NCBI GenBank assembly: GCA_027257055.1
Contig: JAPVLO010002670.1
Coordinates: 1-64,000, forward strand
Source of the DNA: Cephalopachus bancanus
Lineage: Eukaryota; Chordata; Mammalia; Primates; Tarsiidae
Direction of reading: 5' to 3'
DNA: 64,000 bases
Below the pieces are notes generated by a model. It searched no databases. It saw nothing but the letters and a program-made list of their open reading frames with translations, and was not told the origin of the DNA. Each line of letters begins with the position of its first letter. The first letter of the stretch is position 1. The position numbers and the translations under genes are program-made. Shown piece after piece: positions 11,357 through 26,621 of this stretch.

Positions 11357-13537
11357 ATGCACCCTCACAACAAGCCTAACACAGGCCGTCTGCGCTTATT
11401 CAGCAAGGCAAAAGGGAGAATGACTGCATTTCGCAGCATAGGGAAACGGCAACGGGAAAAACTTCATAGTATTCAAAACGAAAGCAAGCACTGCTTTTCT
11501 ACAAGTGAGTGTGTAGCACTCATTTTTCTCAATGTGTGGCTCAATTTACATGCTCATTCCAAAATGTGAAGTATTGACATATGGCTCTGCTATGATAAAT
11601 CAAGCTGTACCTTGAGAATCATTTATTACACCGTACACCCAGCAAGAAGAAAACTACCAGCAAATAAAAACCAATGCAGTAGACCTTTGACATGGCGTTT
11701 CCCAAGCTGATACACACTCACAACGAGGGAGCGAGGCCTGTCAGCTCTTACTCATACTTGCCAACGGAGGAGCAACTGGTTTGGACTGAAGAGGAACAGG
11801 TAAAATCCAAAACATTGTAGAATACAATAGGTGAACCAATAATGCTTTCCCGAAAGTAACAGTGAATCGGTCATTTCACTCAGGGAGGCACCATCGTGTT
11901 GGCATTCTTATACAGGAAACATTTCATACAGCTCTGCTAGGCATATGCACTCAGTGTAGTATGATGTACGTTGAAGAGAAACGGAGAGAATCAGGTATCA
12001 CACCAAAGACACAGCCAGTATAATCGTTGTTGCCCCATTCAGTGACGTGCAGTTTTGAGGAATGTCTCCCATGGAAGACACTTATTTTCCGGAAACGAAA
12101 CAGAGGCTCTCAGGCCTTGTTGGCAAATGAACCCGCAGAGCCATTGTATTCGGCATTAGATGCCCATTTAAACACAGGAAACTTTTCAGCATTCACCGGC
12201 GAATGAAGCCTGCTTGGTCACCAATGGCTGTGGAGACCTGGTTCCAGTCAGGGCTGCACGTGAAGTTGCAATCTGCTCACCAAACGGTCCCTGACTACTA
12301 TAGTGTATACACAGGGACGCTCTGAATATCAGGGATGAGAGCGTGCACAAAGCCAGCTTAATACAGACTGCCAATGAATAGCAGTGCAGCGCACGCTTGG
12401 CTAGCCTGTCCCCAGGAAGTCCCACCGTCACCACCAGTTTCACACAGGCTCTCCGTGCTTCTTCAGCAATGAAAACGGCACAGCATTGGTAGTCCTTACT
12501 AGGTTTCGTTGCCATAGGGAAAAACAATTTAGAATTCTCCCCATAAACAAATAATGCTCTCCTGCTCGTCACTGGGGAGCACTTATATCACTCATTGGGG
12601 CACTTTGTTTCGCAGAGTTCTATCCGTGAAACACGCACGTTTCACTCTCGTAATCAAAGGCCCTCTAAGGGAAGGATCACAAATCAAGGGGAAAGAGTGA
12701 GAATGAGGTATTACAGCAGGCAGCAATGAAGAATACTAGTCATAGCAATGAGATAACACTGCGGCACACATTTGGCACACACTTCACCAAGGAAGATGCC
12801 TATTCACTGCAGGCCTAGGAGAGGCTATTCCCAACAGCAATCCACAGTGCAATTGTTTTCCCAGGACAGGAAAAGCTATAAAGAAAGTATAACAAAGAAT
12901 TCTCCCGGGGCACACACAACGCTTTCCCACCAGTAACTGTGAATGTCTGAGATCACGCATTGTGGCTCAGTGGAGTTGAGCTTTCCTGAATGTGAAAGGC
13001 TGACGAGACGCACAGCCAAAGCAGTCGCCATGGAGATCGTAATATACATGACTGGGAACAAGTGACAATCAGGAACTACACCATGCACCAATGCCTTAGA
13101 GGACTCAAGGCCAGTAAATGACAGGGCAGCACACTTTTTACAAAGCATTTTCCAAGGGAGATTCGCATTCAAAACAAGCACAAGGAAGGCAGACAGCTCT
13201 TTTTCCTCAATGCGATTGGCGGATCAATTGTATTTCCTACAACACAAACATTTGAAAAGGAGAAAGATTTCAGAATGCACCCAGTAAATTCACCGAGTCA
13301 TGCATTCTTACTCTACTGTGGAGTTCCCATGGCCCACCGGGTGGCACCACTGAGCTGCACTTTCCCATACGTGACCGATTAAAATCTTCCTAGGTCAAAC
13401 AGAAGAACTCTGCAGAGCATAACTGAAAATGAGAAGACGACTGTGAGACTCATGTATTGGAGCATGCACCAAGTTGGAATAACATTGATAACCGTGAAAG
13501 AGTGCAGCACACAGTTCAAGACCGTCTCCCATGAAAG
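11357..13537 (+). repeat. HOR copy 6, type A (2,181 bp)
   Basis: Consensus apart from loss of one G in the accggtctccc word just before the next anchor (near 13523). This is the first of the cluster of small deletions that continues through copy 7. Confidence 0.95.
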
Positions 13538-15711
13538 ATGCACCCTCACAACAAGCCTAACACAGGGTCTGCGCTTATTCAGCAAGGCAAAAGGGAGAAT
13601 GACTGCATTTCGCAGCATAGGAAACGGCAACGGGAAAAACTTCATAGTATTCAAAACGAAAGCAAGCACTGCTTTTCTACAAGTGAGTGTGTAGCACTCA
13701 TTTTTCTCAATGTGTGGCTCAATTTACATGCTCATTCCAAAATGTGAAGTATTGACATATGGCTCTGCTATGATAAATCAAGCTGTACCTTGAGAATCAT
13801 TTATTACACCGTACACCCAGCAAGAAGAAAACTACCAGCAAATAAAAACCAATGCAGTAGACCTTTGACATGGCGTTTCCCAAGCTGATACACACTCACA
13901 ACGAGGGAGCGAGGCCTGTCAGCTCTTACTCATACTTGCCAACGGAGGAGCAACTGGTTTGGACTGAAGAGGAACAGGTAAAATCCAAAACATTGTAGAA
14001 TACAATAGGTGAACCAATAATGCTTTCCCAAAGTAACAGTGAATCGGTCATTTCACTCAGGGAGGCACCATCGTGTTGGCATTCTTATACAGGAAACATT
14101 TCATACAGCTCTGCTAGGCATATGCACTCAGTGTAGTATGATGTACGTTGAAGAGAAACGGAGAGAATCAGGTATCACACCAAAGACACAGCCAGTATAA
14201 TCGTTGTTGCCCCATTCAGTGACGTGCAGTTTTGAGGAATGTCTCCCATGGAAGACACTTATTTTCCGGAAACGAAACAGAGGCTCTCAGGCCTTGTTGG
14301 CAAATGAACCCGCAGAGCCATTGTATTCGGCATTAGATGCCCATTTAAACACAGGAAACTTTTCAGCATTCACCGGCGAATGAAGCCTGCTTGGTCACCA
14401 ATGGCTGTGGAGACCTGGTTCCAGTCAGGGCTGCACGTGAAGTTGCAATCTGCTCACCAAACGGTCCCTGACTACTATAGTGTATACACAGGGACGCTCT
14501 GAATATCAGGGATGAGAGCGTGCACAAAGCCAGCTTAATACAGACTGCCAATGAATAGCAGTGCAGCGCACGCTTGGCTAGCCTGTCCCCAGGAAGTCCC
14601 ACCGTCACCACCAGTTTCACACAGGCTCTCCGTGCTTCTTCAGCAATGAAAACGGCACAGCATTGGTAGTCCTTACTAGGTTTCGTTGCCATAGGGAAAA
14701 ACAATTTAGAATTCTCCCATAAACAAATAATGCTCTCCTGCTCGTCACTGGGGAGCACTTATATCACTCATTGGGGCACTTGTTTCGCAGAGTTCTATCC
14801 GTGAAACACGCACGTTTCACTCTCGTAATCAAAGGCCCTCTAAGGGAAGGATCACAAATCAAGGGAAAGAGTGAGAATGAGGTATTACAGCAGGCAGCAA
14901 TGAAGAATACTAGTCATAGCAATGAGATAACACTGCGGCACACATTTGGCACACACTTCACCAAGGAAGATGCCTATTCACTGCAGGCCTAGGAGAGGCT
15001 ATTCCCAACAGCAATCCACAGTGCAATTGTTTTCCCAGGACAGGAAAAGCTATAAAGAAAGTATAACAAAGAATTCTCCCGGGCACACACAACGCTTTCC
15101 CACCAGTAACTGTGAATGTCTGAGATCACGCATTGTGGCTCAGTGGAGTTGAGCTTTCCTGAATGTGAAAGGCTGACGAGACGCACAGCCAAAGCAGTCG
15201 CCATGGAGATCGTAATATACATGACTGGGAACAAGTGACAATCAGGAACTACACCATGCACCAATGCCTTAGAGGACTCAAGGCCAGTAAATGACAGGGC
15301 AGCACACTTTTTACAAAGCATTTTCCAAGGGAGATTCGCATTCAAAACAAGCACAAGGAAGGCAGACAGCTCTTTTTCCTCAATGCGATTGGCGGATCAA
15401 TTGTATTTCCTACAACACAAACATTTGAAAAGGAGAAAGATTTCAGAATGCACCCAGTAAATTCACCGAGTCATGCATTCTTACTCTACTGTGGAGTTCC
15501 CATGGCCCACCGGGTGGCACCACTGAGCTGCACTTTCCCATACGTGACCGATTAAAATCTTCCTAGGTCAAACAGAAGAACTCTGCAGAGCATAACTGAA
15601 AATGAGAAGACGACTGTGAGACTCATGTATTGGAGCATGCACCAAGTTGGAATAACATTGATAACCGTGAAAGAGTGCAGCACACAGTTCAAGACCGGTC
15701 TCCCATGAAAG
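13538..15711 (+). repeat. HOR copy 7, type A with eight deleted bases (2,174 bp)
   Basis: Every length change is a loss in or next to a base run: cc lost at caggccgtc (near 13567), one g at atagggaaac (near 13620), g at cccgaaag (near 14029), c at ctccccat (near 14716), t at cactttg (near 14780), g at aaggggaaag (near 14864), g at cccggggcac (near 15081). These add up to exactly the 8-bp shortfall against 2,182. Confidence 0.95.
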
Positions 15712-17893
15712 ATGCACCCTCACAACAAGCCTAACACAGGCCGTCTGCGCTTATTCAGCAAGGCAAAAGGGAGAATGACTGCATTTCGCAGCATAGGGAA
15801 ACGGCAACGGGAAAAACTTCATAGTATTCAAAACGAAAGCAAGCACTGCTTTTCTACAAGTGAGTGTGTAGCACTCATTTTTCTCAATGTGTGGCTCAAT
15901 TTACATGCTCATTCCAAAATGTGAAGTATTGACATATGGCTCTGCTATGATAAATCAAGCTGTACCTTGAGAATCATTTATTACACCGTACACCCAGCAA
16001 GAAGAAAACTACCAGCAAATAAAAACCAATGCAGTAGACCTTTGACATGGCGTTTCCCAAGCTGATACACACTCACAACGAGGGAGCGAGGCCTGTCAGC
16101 TCTTACTCATACTTGCCAACGGAGGAGCAACTGGTTTGGACTGAAGAGGAACAGGTAAAATCCAAAACATTGTAGAATACAATAGGTGAACCAATAATGC
16201 TTTCCCGAAAGTAACAGTGAATCGGTCATTTCACTCAGGGAGGCACCATCGTGTTGGCATTCTTATACAGGAAACATTTCATACAGCTCTGCTAGGCATA
16301 TGCACTCAGTGTAGTATGATGTACGTTGAAGAGAAACGGAGAGAATCAGGTATCACACCAAAGACACAGCCAGTATAATCGTTGTTGCCCCATTCAGTGA
16401 CGTGCAGTTTTGAGGAATGTCTCCCATGGAAGACACTTATTTTCCGGAAACGAAACAGAGGCTCTCAGGCCTTGTTGGCAAATGAACCCGCAGAGCCATT
16501 GTATTCGGCATTAGATGCCCATTTAAACACAGGAAACTTTTCAGCATTCACCGGCGAATGAAGCCTGCTTGGTCACCAATGGCTGTGGAGACCTGGTTCC
16601 AGTCAGGGCTGCACGTGAAGTTGCAATCTGCTCACCAAACGGTCCCTGACTACTATAGTGTATACACAGGGACGCTCTGAATATCAGGGATGAGAGCGTG
16701 CACAAAGCCAGCTTAATACAGACTGCCAATGAATAGCAGTGCAGCGCACGCTTGGCTAGCCTGTCCCCAGGAAGTCCCACCGTCACCACCAGTTTCACAC
16801 AGGCTCTCCGTGCTTCTTCAGCAATGAAAACGGCACAGCATTGGTAGTCCTTACTAGGTTTCGTTGCCATAGGGAAAAACAATTTAGAATTCTCCCCATA
16901 AACAAATAATGCTCTCCTGCTCGTCACTGGGGAGCACTTATATCACTCATTGGGGCACTTTGTTTCGCAGAGTTCTATCCGTGAAACACGCACGTTTCAC
17001 TCTCGTAATCAAAGGCCCTCTAAGGGAAGGATCACAAATCAAGGGGAAAGAGTGAGAATGAGGTATTACAGCAGGCAGCAATGAAGAATACTAGTCATAG
17101 CAATGAGATAACACTGCGGCACACATTTGGCACACACTTCACCAAGGAAGATGCCTATTCACTGCAGGCCTAGGAGAGGCTATTCCCAACAGCAATCCAC
17201 AGTGCAATTGTTTTCCCAGGACAGGAAAAGCTATAAAGAAAGTATAACAAAGAATTCTCCCGGGGCACACACAACGCTTTCCCACCAGTAACTGTGAATG
17301 TCTGAGATCACGCATTGTGGCTCAGTGGAGTTGAGCTTTCCTGAATGTGAAAGGCTGACGAGACGCACAGCCAAAGCAGTCGCCATGGAGATCGTAATAT
17401 ACATGACTGGGAACAAGTGACAATCAGGAACTACACCATGCACCAATGCCTTAGAGGACTCAAGGCCAGTAAATGACAGGGCAGCACACTTTTTACAAAG
17501 CATTTTCCAAGGGAGATTCGCATTCAAAACAAGCACAAGGAAGGCAGACAGCTCTTTTTCCTCAATGCGATTGGCGGATCAATTGTATTTCCTACAACAC
17601 AAACATTTGAAAAGGAGAAAGATTTCAGAATGCACCCAGTAAATTCACCGAGTCATGCATTCTTACTCTACTGTGGAGTTCCCATGGCCCACCGGGTGGC
17701 ACCACTGAGCTGCACTTTCCCATACGTGACCGATTAAAATCTTCCTAGGTCAAACAGAAGAACTCTGCAGAGCATAACTGAAAATGAGAAGACGACTGTG
17801 AGACTCATGTATTGGAGCATGCACCAAGTTGGAATAACATTGATAACCGTGAAAGAGTGCAGCACACAGTTCAAGACCGGTCTCCCATGAAAG
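15712..17893 (+). repeat. HOR copy 8, type A (2,182 bp)
   Basis: Consensus length and phase. I noticed no private difference by eye. Confidence 0.95.
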
Positions 17894-20076
17894 ATGCACC
17901 CTCACAACAAGCCTAACACAGGCCGTCTGCGCTTATTCAGCAAGGCAAAAGGGAGAATGACTGCATTTCGCAGCATAGGGAAACGGCAACGGGAAAAACT
18001 TCATAGTATTCAAAACGAAAGCAAGCACTGCTTTTCTACAAGTGAGTGTGTAGCACTCATTTTTCTCAATGTGTGGCTCAATTTACATGCTCATTCCAAA
18101 ATGTGAAGTATTGACATATGGCTCTGCTATGATAAATCAAGCTGTACCTTGAGAATCATTTATTACACCGTACACCCAGCAAGAAGAAAACTACCAGCAA
18201 ATAAAAACCAATGCAGTAGACCTTTGACATGGCGTTTCCCAAGCTGATACACACTCACAACGAGGGAGCGAGGCCTGTCAGCTCTTACTCATACTTGCCA
18301 ACGGAGGAGCAACTGGTTTGGACTGAAGAGGAACAGGTAAAATCCAAAACATTGTAGAATACAATAGGTGAACCAATAATGCTTTCCCGAAAGTAACAGT
18401 GAATCGGTCATTTCACTCAGGGAGGCACCATCGTGTTGGCATTCTTATACAGGAAACATTTCATACAGCTCTGCTAGGCATATGCACTCAGTGTAGTATG
18501 ATGTACGTTGAAGAGAAACGGAGAGAATCAGGTATCACACCAAAGACACAGCCAGTATAATCGTTGTTGCCCCATTCAGTGACGTGCAGTTTTGAGGAAT
18601 GTCTCCCATGGAAGACACTTATTTTCCGGAAACGAAACAGAGGCTCTCAGGCCTTGTTGGCAAATGAACCCGCAGAGCCATTGTATTCGGCATTAGATGC
18701 CCATTTAAACACAGGAAACTTTTCAGCATTCACCGGCGAATGAAGCCTGCTTGGTCACCAATGGCTGTGGAGACCTGGTTCCAGTCAGGGCTGCACGTGA
18801 AGTTGCAATCTGCTCACCAAACGGTCCCTGACTACTATAGTGTATACACAGGGACGCTCTGAATATCAGGGATGAGAGCGTGCACAAAGCCAGCTTAATA
18901 CAGACTGCCAATGAATAGCAGTGCAGCGCACGCTTGGCTAGCCTGTCCCCAGGAAGTCCCACCGTCACCACCAGTTTCACACAGGCTCTCCGTGCTTCTT
19001 CAGCAATGAAAACGGCACAGCATTGGTAGTCCTTACTAGGTTTCGTTGCCATAGGGAAAAACAATTTAGAATTCTCCCCATAAACAAATAATGCTCTCCT
19101 GCTCGTCACTGGGGGGCACTTATATCACTCATTGGGGCACTTTGTTTCGCAGAGTTCTATCCGTGAAACACGCACGTTTCACTCTCGTAATCAAAGGCCC
19201 TCTAAGGGAAGGATCACAAATCAAGGGGGAAAAAGTGAGAATGAGGTATTACAGCAGGCAGCAATGAAGAATACTAGTCATAGCAATGAGATAACACTGC
19301 GGCACACATTTGGCACACACTTCACCAAGGAAGATGCCTATTCACTGCAGGCCTAGGAGAGGCTATTCCCAACAGCAATCCACAGTGCAATTGTTTTCCC
19401 AGGACAGGAAAAGCTATAAAGAAAGTATAACAAAGAATTCTCCCGGGGCACACACAACGCTTTCCCACCAGTAACTGTGAATGTCTGAGATCACGCATTG
19501 TGGCTCAGTGGAGTTGAGCTTTCCTGAATGTGAAAGGCTGACGAGACGCACAGCCAAAGCAGTCGCCATGGAGATCGTAATATACATGACTGGGAACAAG
19601 TGACAATCAGGAACTACACCATGCACCAATGCCTTAGAGGACTCAAGGCCAGTAAATGACAGGGCAGCACACTTTTTACAAAGCATTTTCCAAGGGAGAT
19701 TCGCATTCAAAACAAGCACAAGGAAGGCAGACAGCTCTTTTTCCTCAATGCGATTGGCGGATCAATTGTATTTCCTACAACACAAACATTTGAAAAGGAG
19801 AAAGATTTCAGAATGCACCCAGTAAATTCACCGAGTCATGCATTCTTACTCTACTGTGGAGTTCCCATGGCCCACCGGGTGGCACCACTGAGCTGCACTT
19901 TCCCATACGTGACCGATTAAAATCTTCCTAGGTCAAACAGAAGAACTCTGCAGAGCATAACTGAAAATGAGAAGACGACTGTGAGACTCATGTATTGGAG
20001 CATGCACCAAGTTGGAATAACATTGATAACCGTGAAAGAGTGCAGCACACAGTTCAAGACCGGGCTCCCATGAAAG
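17894..20076 (+). repeat. HOR copy 9, type A (2,183 bp)
   Basis: Has ctggggggcac near 19110 (shared with copy 1), a lengthened G run and a changed A run near 19224-19236 (gggggaaaaag for ggggaaagag, which adds one base), and T to G at 20064 (accgggctccc). All of these lengthen a base run. Confidence 0.95.
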
Positions 20077-22257
20077 ATGCACCCTCACAACAAGCCTAAC
20101 ACAGGCCGTCTGCGCTTATTCAGCAAGGCAAAAGGGAGAATGACTGCATTTCGCAGCATAGGGAAACGGCAACGGGAAAAACTTCATAGTATTCAAAACG
20201 AAAGCAAGCACTGCTTTTCTACAAGTGAGTGTGTAGCACTCATTTTTCTCAATGTGTGGCTCAATTTACATGCTCATTCCAAAATGTGAAGTATTGACAT
20301 ATGGCTCTGCTATGATAAATCAAGCTGTACCTTGAGAATCATTTATTACACCGTACACCCAGCAAGAAGAAAACTACCAGCAAATAAAAACCAATGCAGT
20401 AGACCTTTGACATGGCGTTTCCCAAGCTGATACACACTCACAACGAGGGAGCGAGGCCTGTCAGCTCTTACTCATACTTGCCAACGGAGGAGCAACTGGT
20501 TTGGACTGAAGAGGAACAGGTAAAATCCAAAACATTGTAGAATACAATAGGTGAACCAATAATGCTTTCCCAAAGTAACAGTGAATCGGTCATTTCACTC
20601 AGGGAGGCACCATCGTGTTGGCATTCTTATACAGGAAACATTTCATACAGCTCTGCTAGGCATATGCACTCAGTGTAGTATGATGTACGTTGAAGAGAAA
20701 CGGAGAGAATCAGGTATCACACCAAAGACACAGCCAGTATAATCGTTGTTGCCCCATTCAGTGACGTGCAGTTTTGAGGAATGTCTCCCATGGAAGACAC
20801 TTATTTTCCGGAAACGAAACAGAGGCTCTCAGGCCTTGTTGGCAAATGAACCCGCAGAGCCATTGTATTCGGCATTAGATGCCCATTTAAACACAGGAAA
20901 CTTTTCAGCATTCACCGGCGAATGAAGCCTGCTTGGTCACCAATGGCTGTGGAGACCTGGTTCCAGTCAGGGCTGCACGTGAAGTTGCAATCTGCTCACC
21001 AAACGGTCCCTGACTACTATAGTGTATACACAGGGACGCTCTGAATATCAGGGATGAGAGCGTGCACAAAGCCAGCTTAATACAGACTGCCAATGAATAG
21101 CAGTGCAGCGCACGCTTGGCTAGCCTGTCCCCAGGAAGTCCCACCGTCACCACCAGTTTCACACAGGCTCTCCGTGCTTCTTCAGCAATGAAAACGGCAC
21201 AGCATTGGTAGTCCTTACTAGGTTTCGTTGCCATAGGGAAAAACAATTTAGAATTCTCCCCATAAACAAATAATGCTCTCCTGCTCGTCACTGGGGAGCA
21301 CTTATATCACTCATTGGGGCACTTTGTTTCGCAGAGTTCTATCCGTGAAACACGCACGTTTCACTCTCGTAATCAAAGGCCCTCTAAGGGAAGGATCACA
21401 AATCAAGGGGAAAGAGTGAGAATGAGGTATTACAGCAGGCAGCAATGAAGAATACTAGTCATAGCAATGAGATAACACTGCGGCACACATTTGGCACACA
21501 CTTCACCAAGGAAGATGCCTATTCACTGCAGGCCTAGGAGAGGCTATTCCCAACAGCAATCCACAGTGCAATTGTTTTCCCCGGACAGGAAAAGCTATAA
21601 AGAAAGTATAACAAAGAATTCTCCCGGGGCACACACAACGCTTTCCCACCAGTAACTGTGAATGTCTGAGATCACGCATTGTGGCTCAGTGGAGTTGAGC
21701 TTTCCTGAATGTGAAAGGCTGACGAGACGCACAGCCAAAGCAGTCGCCATGGAGATCGTAATATACATGACTGGGAACAAGTGACAATCAGGAACTACAC
21801 CATGCACCAATGCCTTAGAGGACTCAAGGCCAGTAAATGACAGGGCAGCACACTTTTTACAAAGCATTTTCCAAGGGAGATTCGCATTCAAAACAAGCAC
21901 AAGGAAGGCAGACAGCTCTTTTTCCCCAATGCGATTGGCGGATCAATTGTATTTCCTACAACACAAACATTTGAAAAGGAGAAAGATTTCAGAATGCACC
22001 CAGTAAATTCACCGAGTCATGCATTCTTACTCTACTGTGGAGTTCCCATGGCCCACCGGGTGGCACCACTGAGCTGCACTTTCCCATACGTGACCGATTA
22101 AAATCTTCCTAGGTCAAACAGAAGAACTCTGCAGAGCATAACTGAAAATGAGAAGACGACTGTGAGACTCATGTATTGGAGCATGCACCAAGTTGGAATA
22201 ACATTGATAACCGTGAAAGAGTGCAGCACACAGTTCAAGACCGGTCTCCCATGAAAG
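20077..22257 (+). repeat. HOR copy 10, type A (2,181 bp)
   Basis: One G is lost from cccgaaag near 20571. A to C at about 21582 and T to C at about 21926 each lengthen a C run. Confidence 0.95.
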
Positions 22258-24439
22258 ATGCACCCTCACAACAAGCCTAACACAGGCCGTCTGCGCTTAT
22301 TCAGCAAGGCAAAAGGGAGAATGACTGCATTTCGCAGCATAGGGAAACGGCAACGGGAAAAACTTCATAGTATTCAAAACGAAAGCAAGCACTGCTTTTC
22401 TACAAGTGAGTGTGTAGCACTCATTTTTCTCAATGTGTGGCTCAATTTACATGCTCATTCCAAAATGTGAAGTATTGACATATGGCTCTGCTATGATAAA
22501 TCAAGCTGTACCTTGAGAATCATTTATTACACCGTACACCCAGCAAGAAGAAAACTACCAGCAAATAAAAACCAATGCAGTAGACCTTTGACATGGCGTT
22601 TCCCAAGCTGATACACACTCACAACGAGGGAGCGAGGCCTGTCAGCTCTTACTCATACTTGCCAACGGAGGAGCAACTGGTTTGGACTGAAGAGGAACAG
22701 GTAAAATCCAAAACATTGTAGAATACAATAGGTGAACCAATAATGCTTTCCCGAAAGTAACAGTGAATCGGTCATTTCACTCAGGGAGGCACCATCGTGT
22801 TGGCATTCTTATACAGGAAACATTTCATACAGCTCTGCTAGGCATATGCACTCAGTGTAGTATGATGTACGTTGAAGAGAAACGGAGAGAATCAGGTATC
22901 ACACCAAAGACACAGCCAGTATAATCGTTGTTGCCCCATTCAGTGACGTGCAGTTTTGAGGAATGTCTCCCATGGAAGACACTTATTTTCCGGAAACGAA
23001 ACAGAGGCTCTCAGGCCTTGTTGGCAAATGAACCCGCAGAGCCATTGTATTCGGCATTAGATGCCCATTTAAACACAGGAAACTTTTCAGCATTCACCGG
23101 CGAATGAAGCCTGCTTGGTCACCAATGGCTGTGGAGACCTGGTTCCAGTCAGGGCTGCACGTGAAGTTGCAATCTGCTCACCAAACGGTCCCTGACTACT
23201 ATAGTGTATACACAGGGACGCTCTGAATATCAGGGATGAGAGCGTGCACAAAGCCAGCTTAATACAGACTGCCAATGAATAGCAGTGCAGCGCACGCTTG
23301 GCTAGCCTGTCCCCAGGAAGTCCCACCGTCACCACCAGTTTCACACAGGCTCTCCGTGCTTCTTCAGCAATGAAAACGGCACAGCATTGGTAGTCCTTAC
23401 TAGGTTTCGTTGCCATAGGGAAAAACAATTTAGAATTCTCCCCATAAACAAATAATGCTCTCCTGCTCGTCACTGGGGAGCACTTATATCACTCATTGGG
23501 GCACTTTGTTTCGCAGAGTTCTATCCGTGAAACACGCACGTTTCACTCTCGTAATCAAAGGCCCTCTAAGGGAAGGATCACAAATCAAGGGGAAAGAGTG
23601 AGAATGAGGTATTACAGCAGGCAGCAATGAAGAATACTAGTCATAGCAATGAGATAACACTGCGGCACACATTTGGCACACACTTCACCAAGGAAGATGC
23701 CTATTCACTGCAGGCCTAGGAGAGGCTATTCCCAACAGCAATCCACAGTGCAATTGTTTTCCCAGGACAGGAAAAGCTATAAAGAAAGTATAACAAAGAA
23801 TTCTCCCGGGGCACACACAACGCTTTCCCACCAGTAACTGTGAATGTCTGAGATCACGCATTGTGGCTCAGTGGAGTTGAGCTTTCCTGAATGTGAAAGG
23901 CTGACGAGACGCACAGCCAAAGCAGTCGCCATGGAGATCGTAATATACATGACTGGGAACAAGTGACAATCAGGAACTACACCATGCACCAATGCCTTAG
24001 AGGACTCAAGGCCAGTAAATGACAGGGCAGCACACTTTTTACAAAGCATTTTCCAAGGGAGATTCGCATTCAAAACAAGCACAAGGAAGGCAGACAGCTC
24101 TTTTTCCTCAATGCGATTGGCGGATCAATTGTATTTCCTACAACACAAACATTTGAAAAGGAGAAAGATTTCAGAATGCACCCAGTAAATTCACCGAGTC
24201 ATGCATTCTTACTCTACTGTGGAGTTCCCATGGCCCACCGGGTGGCACCACTGAGCTGCACTTTCCCATACGTGACCGATTAAAATCTTCCTAGGTCAAA
24301 CAGAAGAACTCTGCAGAGCATAACTGAAAATGAGAAGACGACTGTGAGACTCATGTATTGGAGCATGCACCAAGTTGGAATAACATTGATAACCGTGAAA
24401 GAGTGCAGCACACAGTTCAAGACCGGTCTCCCATGAAAG
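22258..24439 (+). repeat. HOR copy 11, type A (2,182 bp)
   Basis: Consensus length and phase. I noticed no private difference by eye. Confidence 0.95.
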
Positions 24440-26621
24440 ATGCACCCTCACAACAAGCCTAACACAGGCCGTCTGCGCTTATTCAGCAAGGCAAAAGGGA
24501 GAATGACTGCATTTCGCAGCATAGGGAAACGGCAACGGGAAAAACTTCATAGTATTCAAAACGAAAGCAAGCACTGCTTTTCTACAAGTGAGTGTGTAGC
24601 ACTCATTTTTCTCAATGTGTGGCTCAATTTACATGCTCATTCCAAAATGTGAAGTATTGACATATGGCTCTGCTATGATAAATCAAGCTGTACCTTGAGA
24701 ATCATTTATTACACCGTACACCCAGCAAGAAGAAAACTACCAGCAAATAAAAACCAATGCAGTAGACCTTTGACATGGCGTTTCCCAAGCTGATACACAC
24801 TCACAACGAGGGAGCGAGGCCTGTCAGCTCTTACTCATACTTGCCAACGGAGGAGCAACTGGTTTGGACTGAAGAGGAACAGGTAAAATCCAAAACATTG
24901 TAGAATACAATAGGTGAACCAATAATGCTTTCCCGAAAGTAACAGTGAATCGGTCATTTCACTCAGGGAGGCACCATCGTGTTGGCATTCTTATACAGGA
25001 AACATTTCATACAGCTCTGCTAGGCATATGCACTCAGTGTAGTATGATGTACGTTGAAGAGAAACGGAGAGAATCAGGTATCACACCAAAGACACAGCCA
25101 GTATAATCGTTGTTGCCCCATTCAGTGACGTGCAGTTTTGAGGAATGTCTCCCATGGAAGACACTTATTTTCCGGAAACGAAACAGAGGCTCTCAGGCCT
25201 TGTTGGCAAATGAACCCGCAGAGCCATTGTATTCGGCATTAGATGCCCATTTAAACACAGGAAACTTTTCAGCATTCACCGGCGAATGAAGCCTGCTTGG
25301 TCACCAATGGCTGTGGAGACCTGGTTCCAGTCAGGGCTGCACGTGAAGTTGCAATCTGCTCACCAAACGGTCCCTGACTACTATAGTGTATACACAGGGA
25401 CGCTCTGAATATCAGGGATGAGAGCGTGCACAAAGCCAGCTTAATACAGACTGCCAATGAATAGCAGTGCAGCGCACGCTTGGCTAGCCTGTCCCCAGGA
25501 AGTCCCACCGTCACCACCAGTTTCACACAGGCTCTCCGTGCTTCTTCAGCAATGAAAACGGCACAGCATTGGTAGTCCTTACTAGGTTTCGTTGCCATAG
25601 GGAAAAACAATTTAGAATTCTCCCCATAAACAAATAATGCTCTCCTGCTCGTCACTGGGGAGCACTTATATCACTCATTGGGGCACTTTGTTTCGCAGAG
25701 TTCTATCCCTGAAACACGCACGTTTCACTCTCGTAATCAAAGGCCCTCTAAGGGAAGGATCACAAATCAAGGGGAAAGAGTGAGAATGAGGTATTACAGC
25801 AGGCAGCAATGAAGAATACTAGTCATAGCAATGAGATAACACTGCGGCACACATTTGGCACACACTTCACCAAGGAAGATGCCTATTCACTGCAGGCCTA
25901 GGAGAGGCTATTCCCAACAGCAATCCACAGTGCAATTGTTTTCCCAGGACAGGAAAAGCTATAAAGAAAGTATAACAAAGAATTCTCCCGGGGCACACAC
26001 AACGCTTTCCCACCAGTAACTGTGAATGTCTGAGATCACGCATTGTGGCTCAGTGGAGTTGAGCTTTCCTGAATGTGAAAGGCTGACGAGACGCACAGCC
26101 AAAGCAGTCGCCATGGAGATCGTAATATACATGACTGGGAACAAGTGACAATCAGGAACTACACCATGCACCAATGCCTTAGAGGACTCAAGGCCAGTAA
26201 ATGACAGGGCAGCACACTTTTTACAAAGCATTTTCCAAGGGAGATTCGCATTCAAAACAAGCACAAGGAAGGCAGACAGCTCTTTTTCCTCAATGCGATT
26301 GGCGGATCAATTGTATTTCCTACAACACAAACATTTGAAAAGGAGAAAGATTTCAGAATGCACCCAGTAAATTCACCGAGTCATGCATTCTTACTCTACT
26401 GTGGAGTTCCCATGGCCCACCGGGTGGCACCACTGAGCTGCACTTTCCCATACGTGACCGATTAAAATCTTCCTAGGTCAAACAGAAGAACTCTGCAGAG
26501 CATAACTGAAAATGAGAAGACGACTGTGAGACTCATGTATTGGAGCATGCACCAAGTTGGAATAACATTGATAACCGTGAAAGAGTGCAGCACACAGTTC
26601 AAGACCGGTCTCCCATGAAAG
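24440..26621 (+). repeat. HOR copy 12, type A (2,182 bp)
   Basis: One private change was seen in M5: G to C at about 25709 (tatccctg for tatccgtg), which lengthens a C run. Confidence 0.95.
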
